Positions 1-5,308 of a stretch of 6,687 nucleotides of DNA are shown piece by piece. The notes beneath the pieces were generated by a model. It was not told the DNA's origin. It saw only the letters and a program-made list of their open reading frames with translations, and ran no database searches. Both the position numbers and the translations under genes were made by a program. This stretch comes from Pseudomonadota bacterium (GTDB taxonomy: Bacteria; Pseudomonadota; Alphaproteobacteria; Rhizobiales; Kaistiaceae). How positions within the stretch are numbered: position 1 is the stretch's first letter; the number at the start of each line of letters is the position of its first letter. Location of the stretch: positions 1 to 6,687 of the forward strand of contig JAEZEN010000281.1 in NCBI GenBank assembly GCA_023433185.1, written 5' to 3'.

Positions 1-196
1 TGCGGAACAGGAACTCGGCGACCTTCGTGTTGGCCTTGATGTGACCGGTGTCGAGTTCGCGGCGGTAGTGGCGGCGCAGCGTCTTGGGGTCGATGCCGAT
101 CACCGTGGCGATGTCGGCCTCGGGAATGCCGTAGGCGGCCATCGCCTCGACCTGGCGGCAGGTGACGGGATCGGGCCTGTGGGCGGGACGTGCCAT
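1..196 (-). CDS. Small helix-turn-helix protein, phage-type (3' end outside window)
   Basis: The ATG is at 196-194 and the frame stays open to the window edge, giving about 65 visible residues that begin MARPAHRPDPVTCRQVEAMA. A strong Shine-Dalgarno (GAGGAGG) lies 7-8 bases upstream. Residues about 17-45 read as a compact helix-turn-helix: an AAYGIPEADIATVIGID stretch followed by KTLRRHYRREL. This is the arrangement of small putative DNA-binding proteins that, from family memory, sit just before terminase genes in alphaproteobacterial prophages. The following gene is outside the window, so that role is inferred. The gene starts 2 bp after the natural stop (199-201) of the gene upstream, which suggests translational coupling. 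The upstream reading frame also runs into this ATG without a stop, so a gene caller could report a single fused ORF. The function is not established; a DNA-binding role is likely. Confidence 0.75.
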   Translation of the reverse strand, partial: MARPAHRPDPVTCRQVEAMAAYGIPEADIATVIGIDPKTLRRHYRRELDTGHIKANTKVAEFLFR

Positions 197-198
197 GG

Positions 199-655
199 TC
201 AGGCCTCCTCGGGGATCGTGAAGGGGCGGAGGTCGTCGTCGGGAAGCGACAGCGCGAGGTCGGGGCCTGCGCTGGTGCTGGAGGTGCGGTCGGCAGGGCA
301 GGGTGCGTCGCTTCCGCATCAGGAGGGCATCCCGGATCAGGGCGGCTTGGTCTGGGGTCGGTAGCGCCAAGAGCCGGAGGCACCCTTCTTCGTCGCCGTC
401 CTGGGTGACGGCCATGAAGTCGAGGCTCCGCTTGATCGCCGTCCAGTGCCGGGTGGACCGGCCGATGACGTAGGCGAGCCAACTCCTGCCATCGCCCCAG
501 GTCTGGACCGTGCCGCGCCGGCCGGCGATGATCCACCATCCGGCTTCGTCGCGTCGCAGTTGGGAGGGAGCCGCATCGAGCGCTGCGAGCAGGCGCTCCT
601 GCTGCTGGCGGTCATCCCGCGCCTGATCGCGGTTGATGTAGGCGAGCTCGGTCAT
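199..655 (-). CDS. Uncharacterised phage-type protein with apparent +1 frameshift near its 3' end
   Basis: The ATG at 655-653 has an AAGGAA-type ribosome binding site about 7 bases upstream. Residues 1-117 look like genuine coding sequence: high GC3, an acidic and arginine-rich N-terminus, a Trp-rich core (GWWIIAGRRGTVQTWGDG at about 39-56, then RHWTAIKRSLDF) and the segment VTQDGDEEGCLRLLALPTP ending in IRDALLMRKRR. I associate this core with uncharacterised proteins of alphaproteobacterial prophage regions. Past about position 318 this frame loses its high GC3 and becomes Arg/Pro/His-rich, while the +1 frame becomes GC3-rich. The +1 frame encodes a plausible acidic tail ending LPDDDLRPFTIPEEA and stops at TGA 201-199, 2 bp before the helix-turn-helix gene. 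A TGA at 321-319 in the +1 frame means the shift must lie downstream of it, about 295-318. Possible causes are a real indel, a sequencing error or recoding. Without a shift, the ORF fuses in frame to the helix-turn-helix gene. No function is assigned. Confidence 0.6.
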
Positions 656-810
656 TCGACATTCCTTGTCGCGGCCCTCTGGCATGGGCGCAGGCCCGGA
701 TTGAACTTGATCTCTCTCCCGTTCGGAGCATCAGTGTCGCGGCCCGCCCCGCGGATTAGGGCGACGATGCTCCCCGCGAAGTCCGGGCCCTCCGTTCGTA
801 GGAGAGGCGA
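656..810. promoter_or_regulatory. Divergent intergenic region
   Basis: These 155 bp separate the minus-strand phage-type gene (start 655) from the plus-strand DUF3489 gene (start 811), so promoters for both must lie here or in the adjoining coding ends. TTGAAC and TTGATC at 701-712 resemble a -35 element for the plus strand, but no convincing -10 follows at 16-18 bp. The only well-supported element is the AGGAG at 800-804 that serves the DUF3489 start. I see no coding potential of its own here. Confidence 0.35.
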
Positions 811-1221
811 ATGACCGCCCTCCGCGAACACGGAGAAGCAGCCATGACCGCGAAGACCACGAAGGCGGCGGAAGCCGCCACCGTTGGCACCGACGCGGCT
901 GACAGCGCCCCCCTGGGCGTCACGAAGGCGAAGGCGGCCAAGACCCCCACCACGAGCCGCAAGGCCGGACAGCGCCCTGCTGTGGCCGACGGCGAGGCCA
1001 GGACCGAGCGGAAGACCCGCACCGACACCAAGCAGGCAAAGCTGATCGCTATGCTCGAGGCGAAGGACGGCGCCACTGTCGACGGGATCGCCGCCGCCCT
1101 CGGCTGGCAGGCCCACACCATCCGCGGCGCCCTCTATGGGGCGCTCAGGAAGAAGCTCGGCCTCGACGTCACCTCGGAGAGGGTGGAGGGGAAGGGCCGG
1201 GTCTACCGCATCGGCAACTGA
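811..1221 (+). CDS. DUF3489 domain protein
   Basis: This encodes 136 residues. Residues about 1-72 form an Ala/Lys/Thr-rich, probably disordered and strongly basic N-terminal tail. Residues about 73-134 (TKQAKLIAMLEAKDGATVD, then LGWQAHTIRGALYGALRKKLGL and a GKGRVYRI ending) match the DUF3489 domain. Its pattern, a helix, then GATVDGIAAALGW, a TIRGALYGALRKK helix and a final basic strand, is that of a small winged helix-turn-helix, so DNA binding is likely but unproven. The start at 811 is preceded by AGGAG with 6-bp spacing. An in-frame ATG at 844 with GGAG 8 bp upstream is a credible alternative and would remove 11 residues. It is the only plus-strand gene of the left block. Its 3' end overlaps the convergent membrane protein gene by 19 bp. 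Confidence 0.85.
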   Translation: MTALREHGEAAMTAKTTKAAEAATVGTDAADSAPLGVTKAKAAKTPTTSRKAGQRPAVADGEARTERKTRTDTKQAKLIAMLEAKDGATVDGIAAALGWQAHTIRGALYGALRKKLGLDVTSERVEGKGRVYRIGN

Positions 1222-1514
1222 CCCTTCCACAGCCCGACGTTCGCCGCCGTCCTCCTGAGGGCGGCGGCTTCTCGTTGAAGGCCTCCGATTCTGATCCGCT
1301 CGAACAGCCGGCGAAGCACGTAGGTCCGAGCGATCGACACCGCCGTGAAGATCAGGCCGACAACGAGGTTCTCGCCGAGCGAGAGCTGAATGCTGAACGT
1401 CGGAAACGTCAGAAGCTGGACGAGGACGGCGACGCCGTAACCGGCGATGACGTTCGTCGCGGCCTCTATCAGCGCCATCCGCCGCGACTGAGCGGCCGGC
1501 TTGCCGACACCCAT
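1203..1514 (-). CDS. Small two-helix membrane protein (DUF7220-like)
   Basis: This encodes 103 residues from the ATG at 1514, chosen because AGGAA lies 7 bp upstream. In-frame ATGs at 1538 and further upstream lack a clear ribosome binding site. The conserved core starts at AAQSRRMALIEAATNV. Two hydrophobic segments follow, at about residues 14-40 (VIAGYGVAVLVQLLTFPTF) and 46-66 (LGENLVVGLIFTAVS), and then the basic stretch ARTYVLRRLFERIR. The SRRMxLxEA, GYGxAxL, LGEN and YxLRRxFE pattern is what I recall of the small DUF7220 family common in alphaproteobacterial phages and integrative elements. Inner-membrane location is predicted. The role is unknown. The last about 28 residues extend past the usual core and overlap the 3' end of the DUF3489 gene. 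Confidence 0.75.
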   Translation of the reverse strand: MGVGKPAAQSRRMALIEAATNVIAGYGVAVLVQLLTFPTFSIQLSLGENLVVGLIFTAVSIARTYVLRRLFERIRIGGLQREAAALRRTAANVGLWKGQLPMR

Positions 1515-1556
1515 CCCGGGATTCCTGAAGTTTGCCATGGGCCATCGTGCTGTGCT

Positions 1557-1574
1557 CGAACACCGTACTGTTCG
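1557..1574. promoter_or_regulatory. Inverted repeat upstream of the small membrane protein gene
   Basis: CGAACA and TGTTCG form perfect 6-bp arms around a 6-bp spacer, 43 bp upstream of the 1514 start. The position suits an operator. The spacing (GAAC-N8-GTTC) fits neither the alphaproteobacterial LexA direct repeat nor the GAAC-N4-GTTC box, so no regulator is proposed. A dyad of this size can also arise by chance. Confidence 0.25.
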
Positions 1575-1639
1575 TGTCATCACCACATACCGGGAGGGGG
1601 TACTTCCCGTCCCACCGGCCGATGTCTCACACTCCGCTG

Positions 1640-1866
1640 TCAGGGGCGACGCTTGCCAAGCAGAAACATGAATTACGGTTTCGTTCGCCAGCGTGTTGGC
1701 CGCTCATCTGCCAAGCAATCAGGGCGAGGGCATCGCCCGGCGTCGGTCGACCGTCAGCCGGCTGATCTCGAAGGCGCCACTCGAGGCAGGCGCCACACAA
1801 CCACGACAGGTCCTCCGCGGCATGTCCGAGAGAACCCCCGTGCCCGTCCTTCGAGTGCGCCCGCAT
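1640..1866 (-). pseudogene. Decayed DUF6362-family gene
   Basis: This is a broken relative of the intact gene at 4775-5308, in the same orientation. Read from 1866 downward, the pieces line up in order with residues of the intact protein. HAAEDLSWL matches QAAEALAWL (100-108). WR then FEISRLTVDRR, after a one-base shift, matches WRFGISRPTADRR (133-145). DALALIAWQMSGQ in the original frame matches YALALIAWRLNGH (148-160). FLLGKRRP plus a TGA at 1642-1640, in a third frame, matches FLLGMRR plus stop. DNA similarity over 1697-1779 is about 70% by eye. At least two frame changes, and loss of the segment corresponding to about residues 109-132, show it cannot make the family protein. The N-terminal part is missing or unrecognisable. 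It was probably left by an older or related element. Confidence 0.7.
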
Positions 1867-1888
1867 GGGGGATTACAGCGGGTTGTAC

Positions 1889-2035
1889 CCGAAGCAGGAG
1901 CGCTCGGAACAAGCGCGCGTGGCTGTTCTCGTCGTCGCCGAAAAACGTCCGCCCCGGGGTGTCGAGCAAGACGCGTTGCGGGCGTAACCGCCGGATCGCG
2001 GCGAAGAGCGGCTGGAAGGTCGTGTTAAGGTGATA
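1889..2035 (-). pseudogene. Possible remnant of a RepA-like (AAA_25-type) ATPase
   Basis: A minus-strand frame with high GC3 encodes about 49 residues running PLFAAIRRLRPQRVLLDTPG, then RTFFGDDENSHARLFRALL. The hydrophobic strand ending in LLDT, followed by a GDEN-type motif about 8 residues later, recalls the Walker B region of RepA-like AAA_25 ATPases, which read roughly LVVLDTLADxFGGxEN followed by a conserved helix. There is no Walker A, no start codon with a ribosome binding site and no conserved downstream HPS motif. The frame deteriorates below about 1890, where the DUF6362 remnant begins. It abuts the stop of the AroE-family gene within about 20 bp, so a recombination edge may lie at about 2035-2055. 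The family call rests on one motif and is tentative. Confidence 0.35.
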
Positions 2036-2054
2036 GCCTCGCCAGATGGTGGCG

Positions 2055-2906
2055 TCAGGCGCCGAAGATGCGGGTCAGTTCCGCCTGCATCACGTCGGGG
2101 GCGACATCGACCCCGGTCCAGTACTTGATACCGATGACGCCCTGGTTGACCAACATACCCAGGCCCGTAATCGCCACACAGCCTCGTGCCTCGGCGTCGC
2201 GGATGAGGCGCGGTCTCGGCGGATTGAAGATCACGTCGGCGACCACCATGCCGGGGCGCAGCGTCGCGACGTCGAGGGCGAGCCGTGCATCGAGGTCCGG
2301 ATAAAGGCCAATTGACGTGGCGTTGACGACGATGTCGGTGCTCTCCGGAACCTTGAAGTCGCCGTCCCACACGACGAGGTCTGCTTTGGCCCGCGTCTCC
2401 CGGTTGATGAGATCGGCCAGCGCCTGTCCGCGCTCCCGACCGCGGTTGACGACCGTGATGGCCACCGCGCCGGCGAGTGCCAGTTCAACGGCGACCGCCC
2501 GCGCCGCGCCACCGGCCCCGAACATCACGACGCGCTTGCCCGCCGGGTCGGTGATGCCCTCAAGCGACTTCAGGAAGCCCTTGCCGTCGGTGTTCTCGCC
2601 GATGAACCCGTCGCCCTGACGCACCGCGCAGTTGACCGCGCCCATAATGCGTGCCGATTCGCCAAGCCCGTCGAGGTGCGCGATCACCGCCACCTTGTGC
2701 GGCATCGAACAGTTAAAGCCGGCCCACCCCATCGCCCGCGCACCGCGCACCGCATCGCCGAGGTCCTCCGGCGCGACCTCGCAATTGATATATCGAACGT
2801 CCATGCCGTGGTGGCGGAATGCTGCCCCGACCATGGCCACGGTCGGGTTGTCGGCGGCGCCCTGCGAGAACGCGCCAACCAGTGTTGAAAGGAAATTCTG
2901 CCCCAT
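2055..2906 (-). CDS. Shikimate dehydrogenase (AroE)-family NAD(P)-dependent oxidoreductase, divergent
   Basis: This encodes 283 residues, full length for the family. The fold is an N-terminal substrate domain followed by a Rossmann domain. Visible AroE landmarks are FNCSMPHK with the catalytic Lys71, GAVN with Asn92, GENTDGKGF with Asp107 (the Lys/Asp pair), the nucleotide loop FGAGGAARA (129-136), NR at 154-155, NATSIGL at 195-201, and the C-terminal GLGMLVNQG and YWTG. Canonical enzymes reduce 3-dehydroshikimate to shikimate in the cytosol. Here the N-terminal GxPIxHSxSP signature, whose serines contact shikimate, is replaced by GAFSQGAADNPTVAMV (11-26), so a different substrate such as quinate or an unknown cyclic hydroxy-acid is quite possible. 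The ATG at 2906 is preferred (AAGGAA 9 bp upstream); a TTG at 2912 is possible but too close to that site. It is divergent from the aminotransferase gene. Family call is firm, substrate is not. Confidence 0.88.
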   Translation of the reverse strand: MGQNFLSTLVGAFSQGAADNPTVAMVGAAFRHHGMDVRYINCEVAPEDLGDAVRGARAMGWAGFNCSMPHKVAVIAHLDGLGESARIMGAVNCAVRQGDGFIGENTDGKGFLKSLEGITDPAGKRVVMFGAGGAARAVAVELALAGAVAITVVNRGRERGQALADLINRETRAKADLVVWDGDFKVPESTDIVVNATSIGLYPDLDARLALDVATLRPGMVVADVIFNPPRPRLIRDAEARGCVAITGLGMLVNQGVIGIKYWTGVDVAPDVMQAELTRIFGA

Positions 2907-2928
2907 TCCCAACGATTCCTTGTTTGTG

Positions 2929-2956
2929 CCGATCTGACGATGATCGGTTTCGTCAG
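2929..2956. promoter_or_regulatory. Two interleaved inverted repeats upstream of the oxidoreductase gene
   Basis: CCGATC (2929-2934) pairs with GATCGG (2942-2947) across 7 bp, and CTGACGA (2934-2940) pairs with TCGTCAG (2950-2956) across 9 bp. The two dyads share sequence, so they are alternative symmetric structures 23-50 bp upstream of the 2906 start. That is where an operator or promoter for the oxidoreductase gene would be expected. No regulator is identified. Confidence 0.35.
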
Positions 2957-2978
2957 GATGAGTTTGCGGTTGGTGGCG

Positions 2979-2994
2979 GGTACTTGCAAGTACC
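2979..2994. promoter_or_regulatory. Perfect 16-bp palindrome, candidate operator
   Basis: GGTACTTGCAAGTACC is identical to its reverse complement, with no spacer. It lies 73 bp upstream of the oxidoreductase start and 315 bp upstream of the aminotransferase start. Perfect palindromes of this length with a TTGCAA centre are typical of homodimeric repressor sites. The form is compatible with GntR-type operators, but nothing in the window names the regulator. Confidence 0.5.
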
Positions 2995-3283
2995 GAACAT
3001 CGCCGCTTCGGGGTGGTCTCGCATGGTAGTCGGCGATGGTAGCAATTTTGACGTCATGTCGATCGTCTGAAGCGCCCCGCTCCCAGCGGTTCCTGATTGG
3101 CATGCATGGCGAACGATCCGCTCCGGCGCTGCACGGCCTCGGCACTCTCCTCCCCGATTCGCACTCGTTCCCATAACTCTCTGGATCGCCTATTCGCCAC
3201 CACCGCTCGTGGCATTCTCCGCGGACCGCAACGGATTTGCTACGCCGTTAGGACTTTCATCCGGCCGCCTTCCCCGCTAGCCT

Positions 3284-3304
3284 CTCCGGTCTTGAAGCCG
3301 GAGG
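3284..3304 (+). promoter_or_regulatory. Shine-Dalgarno of the aminotransferase, partly inside a small hairpin
   Basis: GGAGG at 3300-3304 followed by AAAGC places the GTG at 3310 at ideal spacing and decides that start. CTCCGG (3284-3289) can pair with CCGGAG (3298-3303) around an 8-base loop, so most of the Shine-Dalgarno could be held in a 6-bp GC-rich stem in the mRNA. Whether this affects translation is inference. Confidence 0.4.
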
Positions 3305-3309
3305 AAAGC

Positions 3310-4668
3310 GTGAATCATCAAGCCAACATCGACCGCCTCCAGCGCCAGGCGCTGGAGCATTGTATCTTTCCGCTTGCGCGGATGGAGGACGTGCACCGCG
3401 ACGGCGCCAACATCTATGTCGAAGGGCGGGGACTCGAGCTCACTGGCCAGGACGGGCGTGTCTATCTCGACATGATGAGCTCGCACACCCGGGCCAACTC
3501 TTTGGGCTACGGCAACGACGAAATTGCCCGCGCGGTGTACGAGCAACTCGGCAGGCTTCACTATGTCGGGACCTACGACAACTTCGTTGCGCCGGCGGTG
3601 ACGCTGGCGACGAAGCTCGCGGCGATCACGCCCGGCGCGCTCTCGCAGGTGATGTACGTCAGCGGCGGCTCGGAGGCGGTCGAGTCCGCGCTCAAGCTCG
3701 CCAAGCAGTACCAGGTGGTGAGCGGCCGGAAGCCGCGCGCCTACAAGGTGATCGCGCGCTGGAACGCCTATCACGGCGCCACCATGGGCGCGCAGTCGGT
3801 GACCGATTGGCTCGGAACGCGCCACATCTCCGAGCCGGGGGTGCCGGGGACATCGATGATCCCCGGGCCGACACGCTACCGGAATCCCTTCGGCATGCCC
3901 GACGATGAATACGAGATGTTCTGCGCGAACTATCTCGAGCAGCAGATCCTGCACGAAGGGCCCGAACTGGTCGCCGCCTTCATTGCTGAGCCAGTGATGC
4001 AGGCCAACGGCGTCCAGCCGCCCTCGGCGGCGTATTTCAAGCGCATCCGCGAGATCTGCGACCAATACGGCGTGCTCCTCATCATCGACGAGGTGATCAC
4101 CGGTTTCGGCCGGACCGGCGCCTGGTTCGCGAGCGAGCATTACGGCATCGAGCCCGACATCATGACGATGGCCAAGGCGATGACCGCGGGGTACTTCCCG
4201 ATGGGGGCGATGATTGCTCGGCGCGAGCTAGTCGAGGCGATGCCGGCCTTCCGCCACGTCCACACCTTCAGCGGCCATGGTGGCGGCGTCGCCGCGGCGA
4301 CCGCCAGCATCGCCATCCTCGAACGCGACGGCATCATCCCACGGGCGCGCGACAACGGCGCCCATTTCCTCCAGGCCCTCAAGGATGCGCTGCGCGACGA
4401 GGTCATCGTCGGCGACGTGCGCGGCATCGGCATGTGGATCGCGATCGAGTTTACGGCGGACAGGAAAACGAAGACGCCTTTTGCCGACGATACCGCAAAG
4501 GCCGTGGTAATGCGGATGAAGGACAACGGCGTGCTCGCGGCCCCGATGGGAGCCTCATCGCTGGAAATGGCGCCGCCGCTCATCGCCGAGCGGGAGCACC
4601 TCGATCGCGCGGTGAAGGCGACGGCGGAGGCAGTGCGGGCTGTGACGCGCGACAGAGGCCTCCAGTAG
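3310..4668 (+). CDS. Class III PLP-dependent aminotransferase
   Basis: From the GTG at 3310, which has a strong GGAGG Shine-Dalgarno, it encodes 452 residues, the usual length for class III (omega) aminotransferases. An ATG at 3097 would add 71 residues with no family resemblance. Landmarks: the phosphate-binding SGGSEAVESALKLAK (118-132), WNAYHGAT (151-158) with the ring-stacking Tyr154 and His155, IAEPVMQANG (225-234), IIDEVITGFGRTG (258-270) with Asp260 contacting the pyridine nitrogen, and MAKAMTAGYFPMGA (287-300) with the Schiff-base Lys289. HTFSGHGGG at 318-326 is the usual Thr/Ser segment near the cofactor phosphate. The enzyme should move an amino group between an amine or omega-amino acid and a keto acid in the cytosol. 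The substrate cannot be read from the sequence. The divergent AroE-family partner suggests a shared, unusual pathway rather than arginine or GABA metabolism. Confidence 0.92.
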   Translation: MNHQANIDRLQRQALEHCIFPLARMEDVHRDGANIYVEGRGLELTGQDGRVYLDMMSSHTRANSLGYGNDEIARAVYEQLGRLHYVGTYDNFVAPAVTLATKLAAITPGALSQVMYVSGGSEAVESALKLAKQYQVVSGRKPRAYKVIARWNAYHGATMGAQSVTDWLGTRHISEPGVPGTSMIPGPTRYRNPFGMPDDEYEMFCANYLEQQILHEGPELVAAFIAEPVMQANGVQPPSAAYFKRIREICDQYGVLLIIDEVITGFGRTGAWFASEHYGIEPDIMTMAKAMTAGYFPMGAMIARRELVEAMPAFRHVHTFSGHGGGVAAATASIAILERDGIIPRARDNGAHFLQALKDALRDEVIVGDVRGIGMWIAIEFTADRKTKTPFADDTAKAVVMRMKDNGVLAAPMGASSLEMAPPLIAEREHLDRAVKATAEAVRAVTRDRGLQ

Positions 4669-4683
4669 GAGAGCCAAAGGTGT

Positions 4684-4727
4684 GGCGGCGGGCGGGTGCG
4701 GTCTAGAGGATCAAACCCGCCCGCGCC
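4684..4727. terminator. GC-rich hairpin between convergent genes
   Basis: GCGGGCGGGT (4688-4697) pairs perfectly with ACCCGCCCGC (4715-4724) around a 17-base loop. GGC/GCC extends the stem past a one-base bulge. It sits 16 bp after the aminotransferase stop and about 50 bp past the DUF6362 stop on the other strand, so it could serve both convergent transcripts. There is no clear T-tract on either side, so intrinsic termination is likely but not certain. Confidence 0.5.
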
Positions 4728-4774
4728 GGGCACTTTATCGGTTCATCGGACGTATTCCCCCCGGCGCCTGGATC

Positions 4775-5308
4775 TCAGCGGCGCATCCCGAGCAGAAATC
4801 GAAGCGAGGGTGTCTGATCGGCCGCCGGGTGGCCGTTCAAGCGCCAGGCGATGAGTGCGAGGGCATAGCGCCAGCGCCGGTCGGCTGTGGGCCGGCTGAT
4901 CCCGAAGCGCCAGCAGATCGACTTCCACGGCGCCCCGGCCAGGCGCGCGCGGACAAGGGCGGCGTCGTCCGCCTCCAGCCAGCGCAGCCACGCCAGGGCC
5001 TCCGCCGCTTGGGCGACCAGACCGTCGCCTCCGTGCCGCAGCACCGCCGACCCCATGCCCCCTATGCCCCCTATGATGCCCCTGTTTTCGGGGGACCGCA
5101 CCGCGGTGATGTCCGCAACGAGCCGCTCCGTGTTCAGCGTCGCCTGCAGCGCGACGGCCTTGCGCAGCCGTTCCTCGACCCGGTCGGGTGTCCACATCGG
5201 ATGCGACGTCACCGCGGTGTCGGGCGTGACGCTAGTGAGGCTGGAATCCTGGTGCTGATCGTCGGTCGCGCCGGCTGCTCCCGCTGGCGTCCTGGCATTC
5301 TCAGCCAT
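4775..5308 (-). CDS. DUF6362-family protein (intact), with in-gene repeat array
   Basis: This encodes 177 residues. After a polar, likely disordered start (1-37), residues 39-60 (WTPDRVEERLRKAVALQATL) and 98-157 (QAAEALAWLRWLEADDAALV, then WKSICWRFGISRPTADRRW and YALALIAWRLNG) match the DUF6362 pattern as I remember it. The second part resembles a helix-turn-helix with the GISRPTADRRWRYAL recognition segment, suggesting DNA binding. Between them, residues 73-87 (SPENRGIIGGIGGMG) are encoded by the 9-bp repeat block at 5051-5088 and look like an insertion into the family core. The ATG at 5308 has GAGG 8-9 bp upstream and lies inside the end of the preceding gene (8-bp overlap), so the two are translationally coupled in one operon with the ATPase gene. 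The function is unknown. A decayed relative lies at 1640-1866. Confidence 0.8.
   Translation of the reverse strand: MAENARTPAGAAGATDDQHQDSSLTSVTPDTAVTSHPMWTPDRVEERLRKAVALQATLNTERLVADITAVRSPENRGIIGGIGGMGSAVLRHGGDGLVAQAAEALAWLRWLEADDAALVRARLAGAPWKSICWRFGISRPTADRRWRYALALIAWRLNGHPAADQTPSLRFLLGMRR
5051..5090. repeat. CCCCCTATG repeat block within the DUF6362 gene
   Basis: A CCCCATG unit (5051-5057) is followed by two CCCCCTATG units (5058-5066 and 5067-5075) and ATGCCCCTGTTTTCGG. Positions 5060-5088 are identical to 5776-5804 in the ATPase gene, a 29-bp direct repeat 716 bp apart. On the minus strand it is read as IIGG and IGGM, whereas the ATPase copy is read as HHRG and HR. Confidence 0.85.

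Larger units (their letters stand above)
2907..3309. promoter_or_regulatory. Divergent control region between the oxidoreductase and aminotransferase genes
   Basis: These 403 bp separate the two divergent gene starts and hold no convincing gene. An in-frame extension of the aminotransferase back to 3097 exists, but its 71 codons encode a Ser/Arg/Pro-rich sequence with no family resemblance. The aroE-proximal half contains several dyads: 2929-2947, 2934-2956 and the 16-bp palindrome at 2979-2994. TGACGTCA at 3049-3056 is an 8-bp palindrome. I found no clean sigma-70 pair on either strand. The clustering suggests one shared transcription factor, but no regulator gene lies in the window. Confidence 0.5.

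Noticed and set aside
652..1563. 303-residue minus-strand ORF across the DUF3489 gene
   Set aside because: It is an Arg/Gly-rich antisense shadow. The DUF3489 reading on the plus strand and the small membrane protein in another frame explain this DNA.
1557..1574. LexA/SOS box
   Set aside because: The spacing (GAAC-N8-GTTC) differs from both the alphaproteobacterial GTTC-N7-GTTC type and the GAAC-N4-GTTC type.
1780..1900. A zinc-finger or HNH-like pattern (Cys, His and WLCGAC residues) in a minus-strand frame
   Set aside because: The same frame aligns better with the DUF6362 segment QAAEALAWL, and a stop codon at 1875-1873 interrupts the supposed finger. The Cys residues are best explained by decay.
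1275..2033. 252-residue plus-strand ORF
   Set aside because: It has low-complexity Arg/Ser/Pro composition, overlaps a recognised membrane protein gene and the DUF6362 remnant on the other strand, and shows no family resemblance.
3097..3309. 71-residue N-terminal extension of the aminotransferase
   Set aside because: The extension has no family similarity, and a strong Shine-Dalgarno precedes the GTG at 3310, which gives the usual family length.
3277..4140. 287-residue minus-strand ORF opposite the aminotransferase
   Set aside because: It is an antisense shadow of a well-supported enzyme gene. High GC at third positions keeps the complementary frame open.
1640..5308. Recent duplication producing long direct repeats around the metabolic pair
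   Set aside because: The two DUF6362 sequences share only about 70% of bases over the alignable part, and one has several frame changes, so they are old or separately acquired copies.
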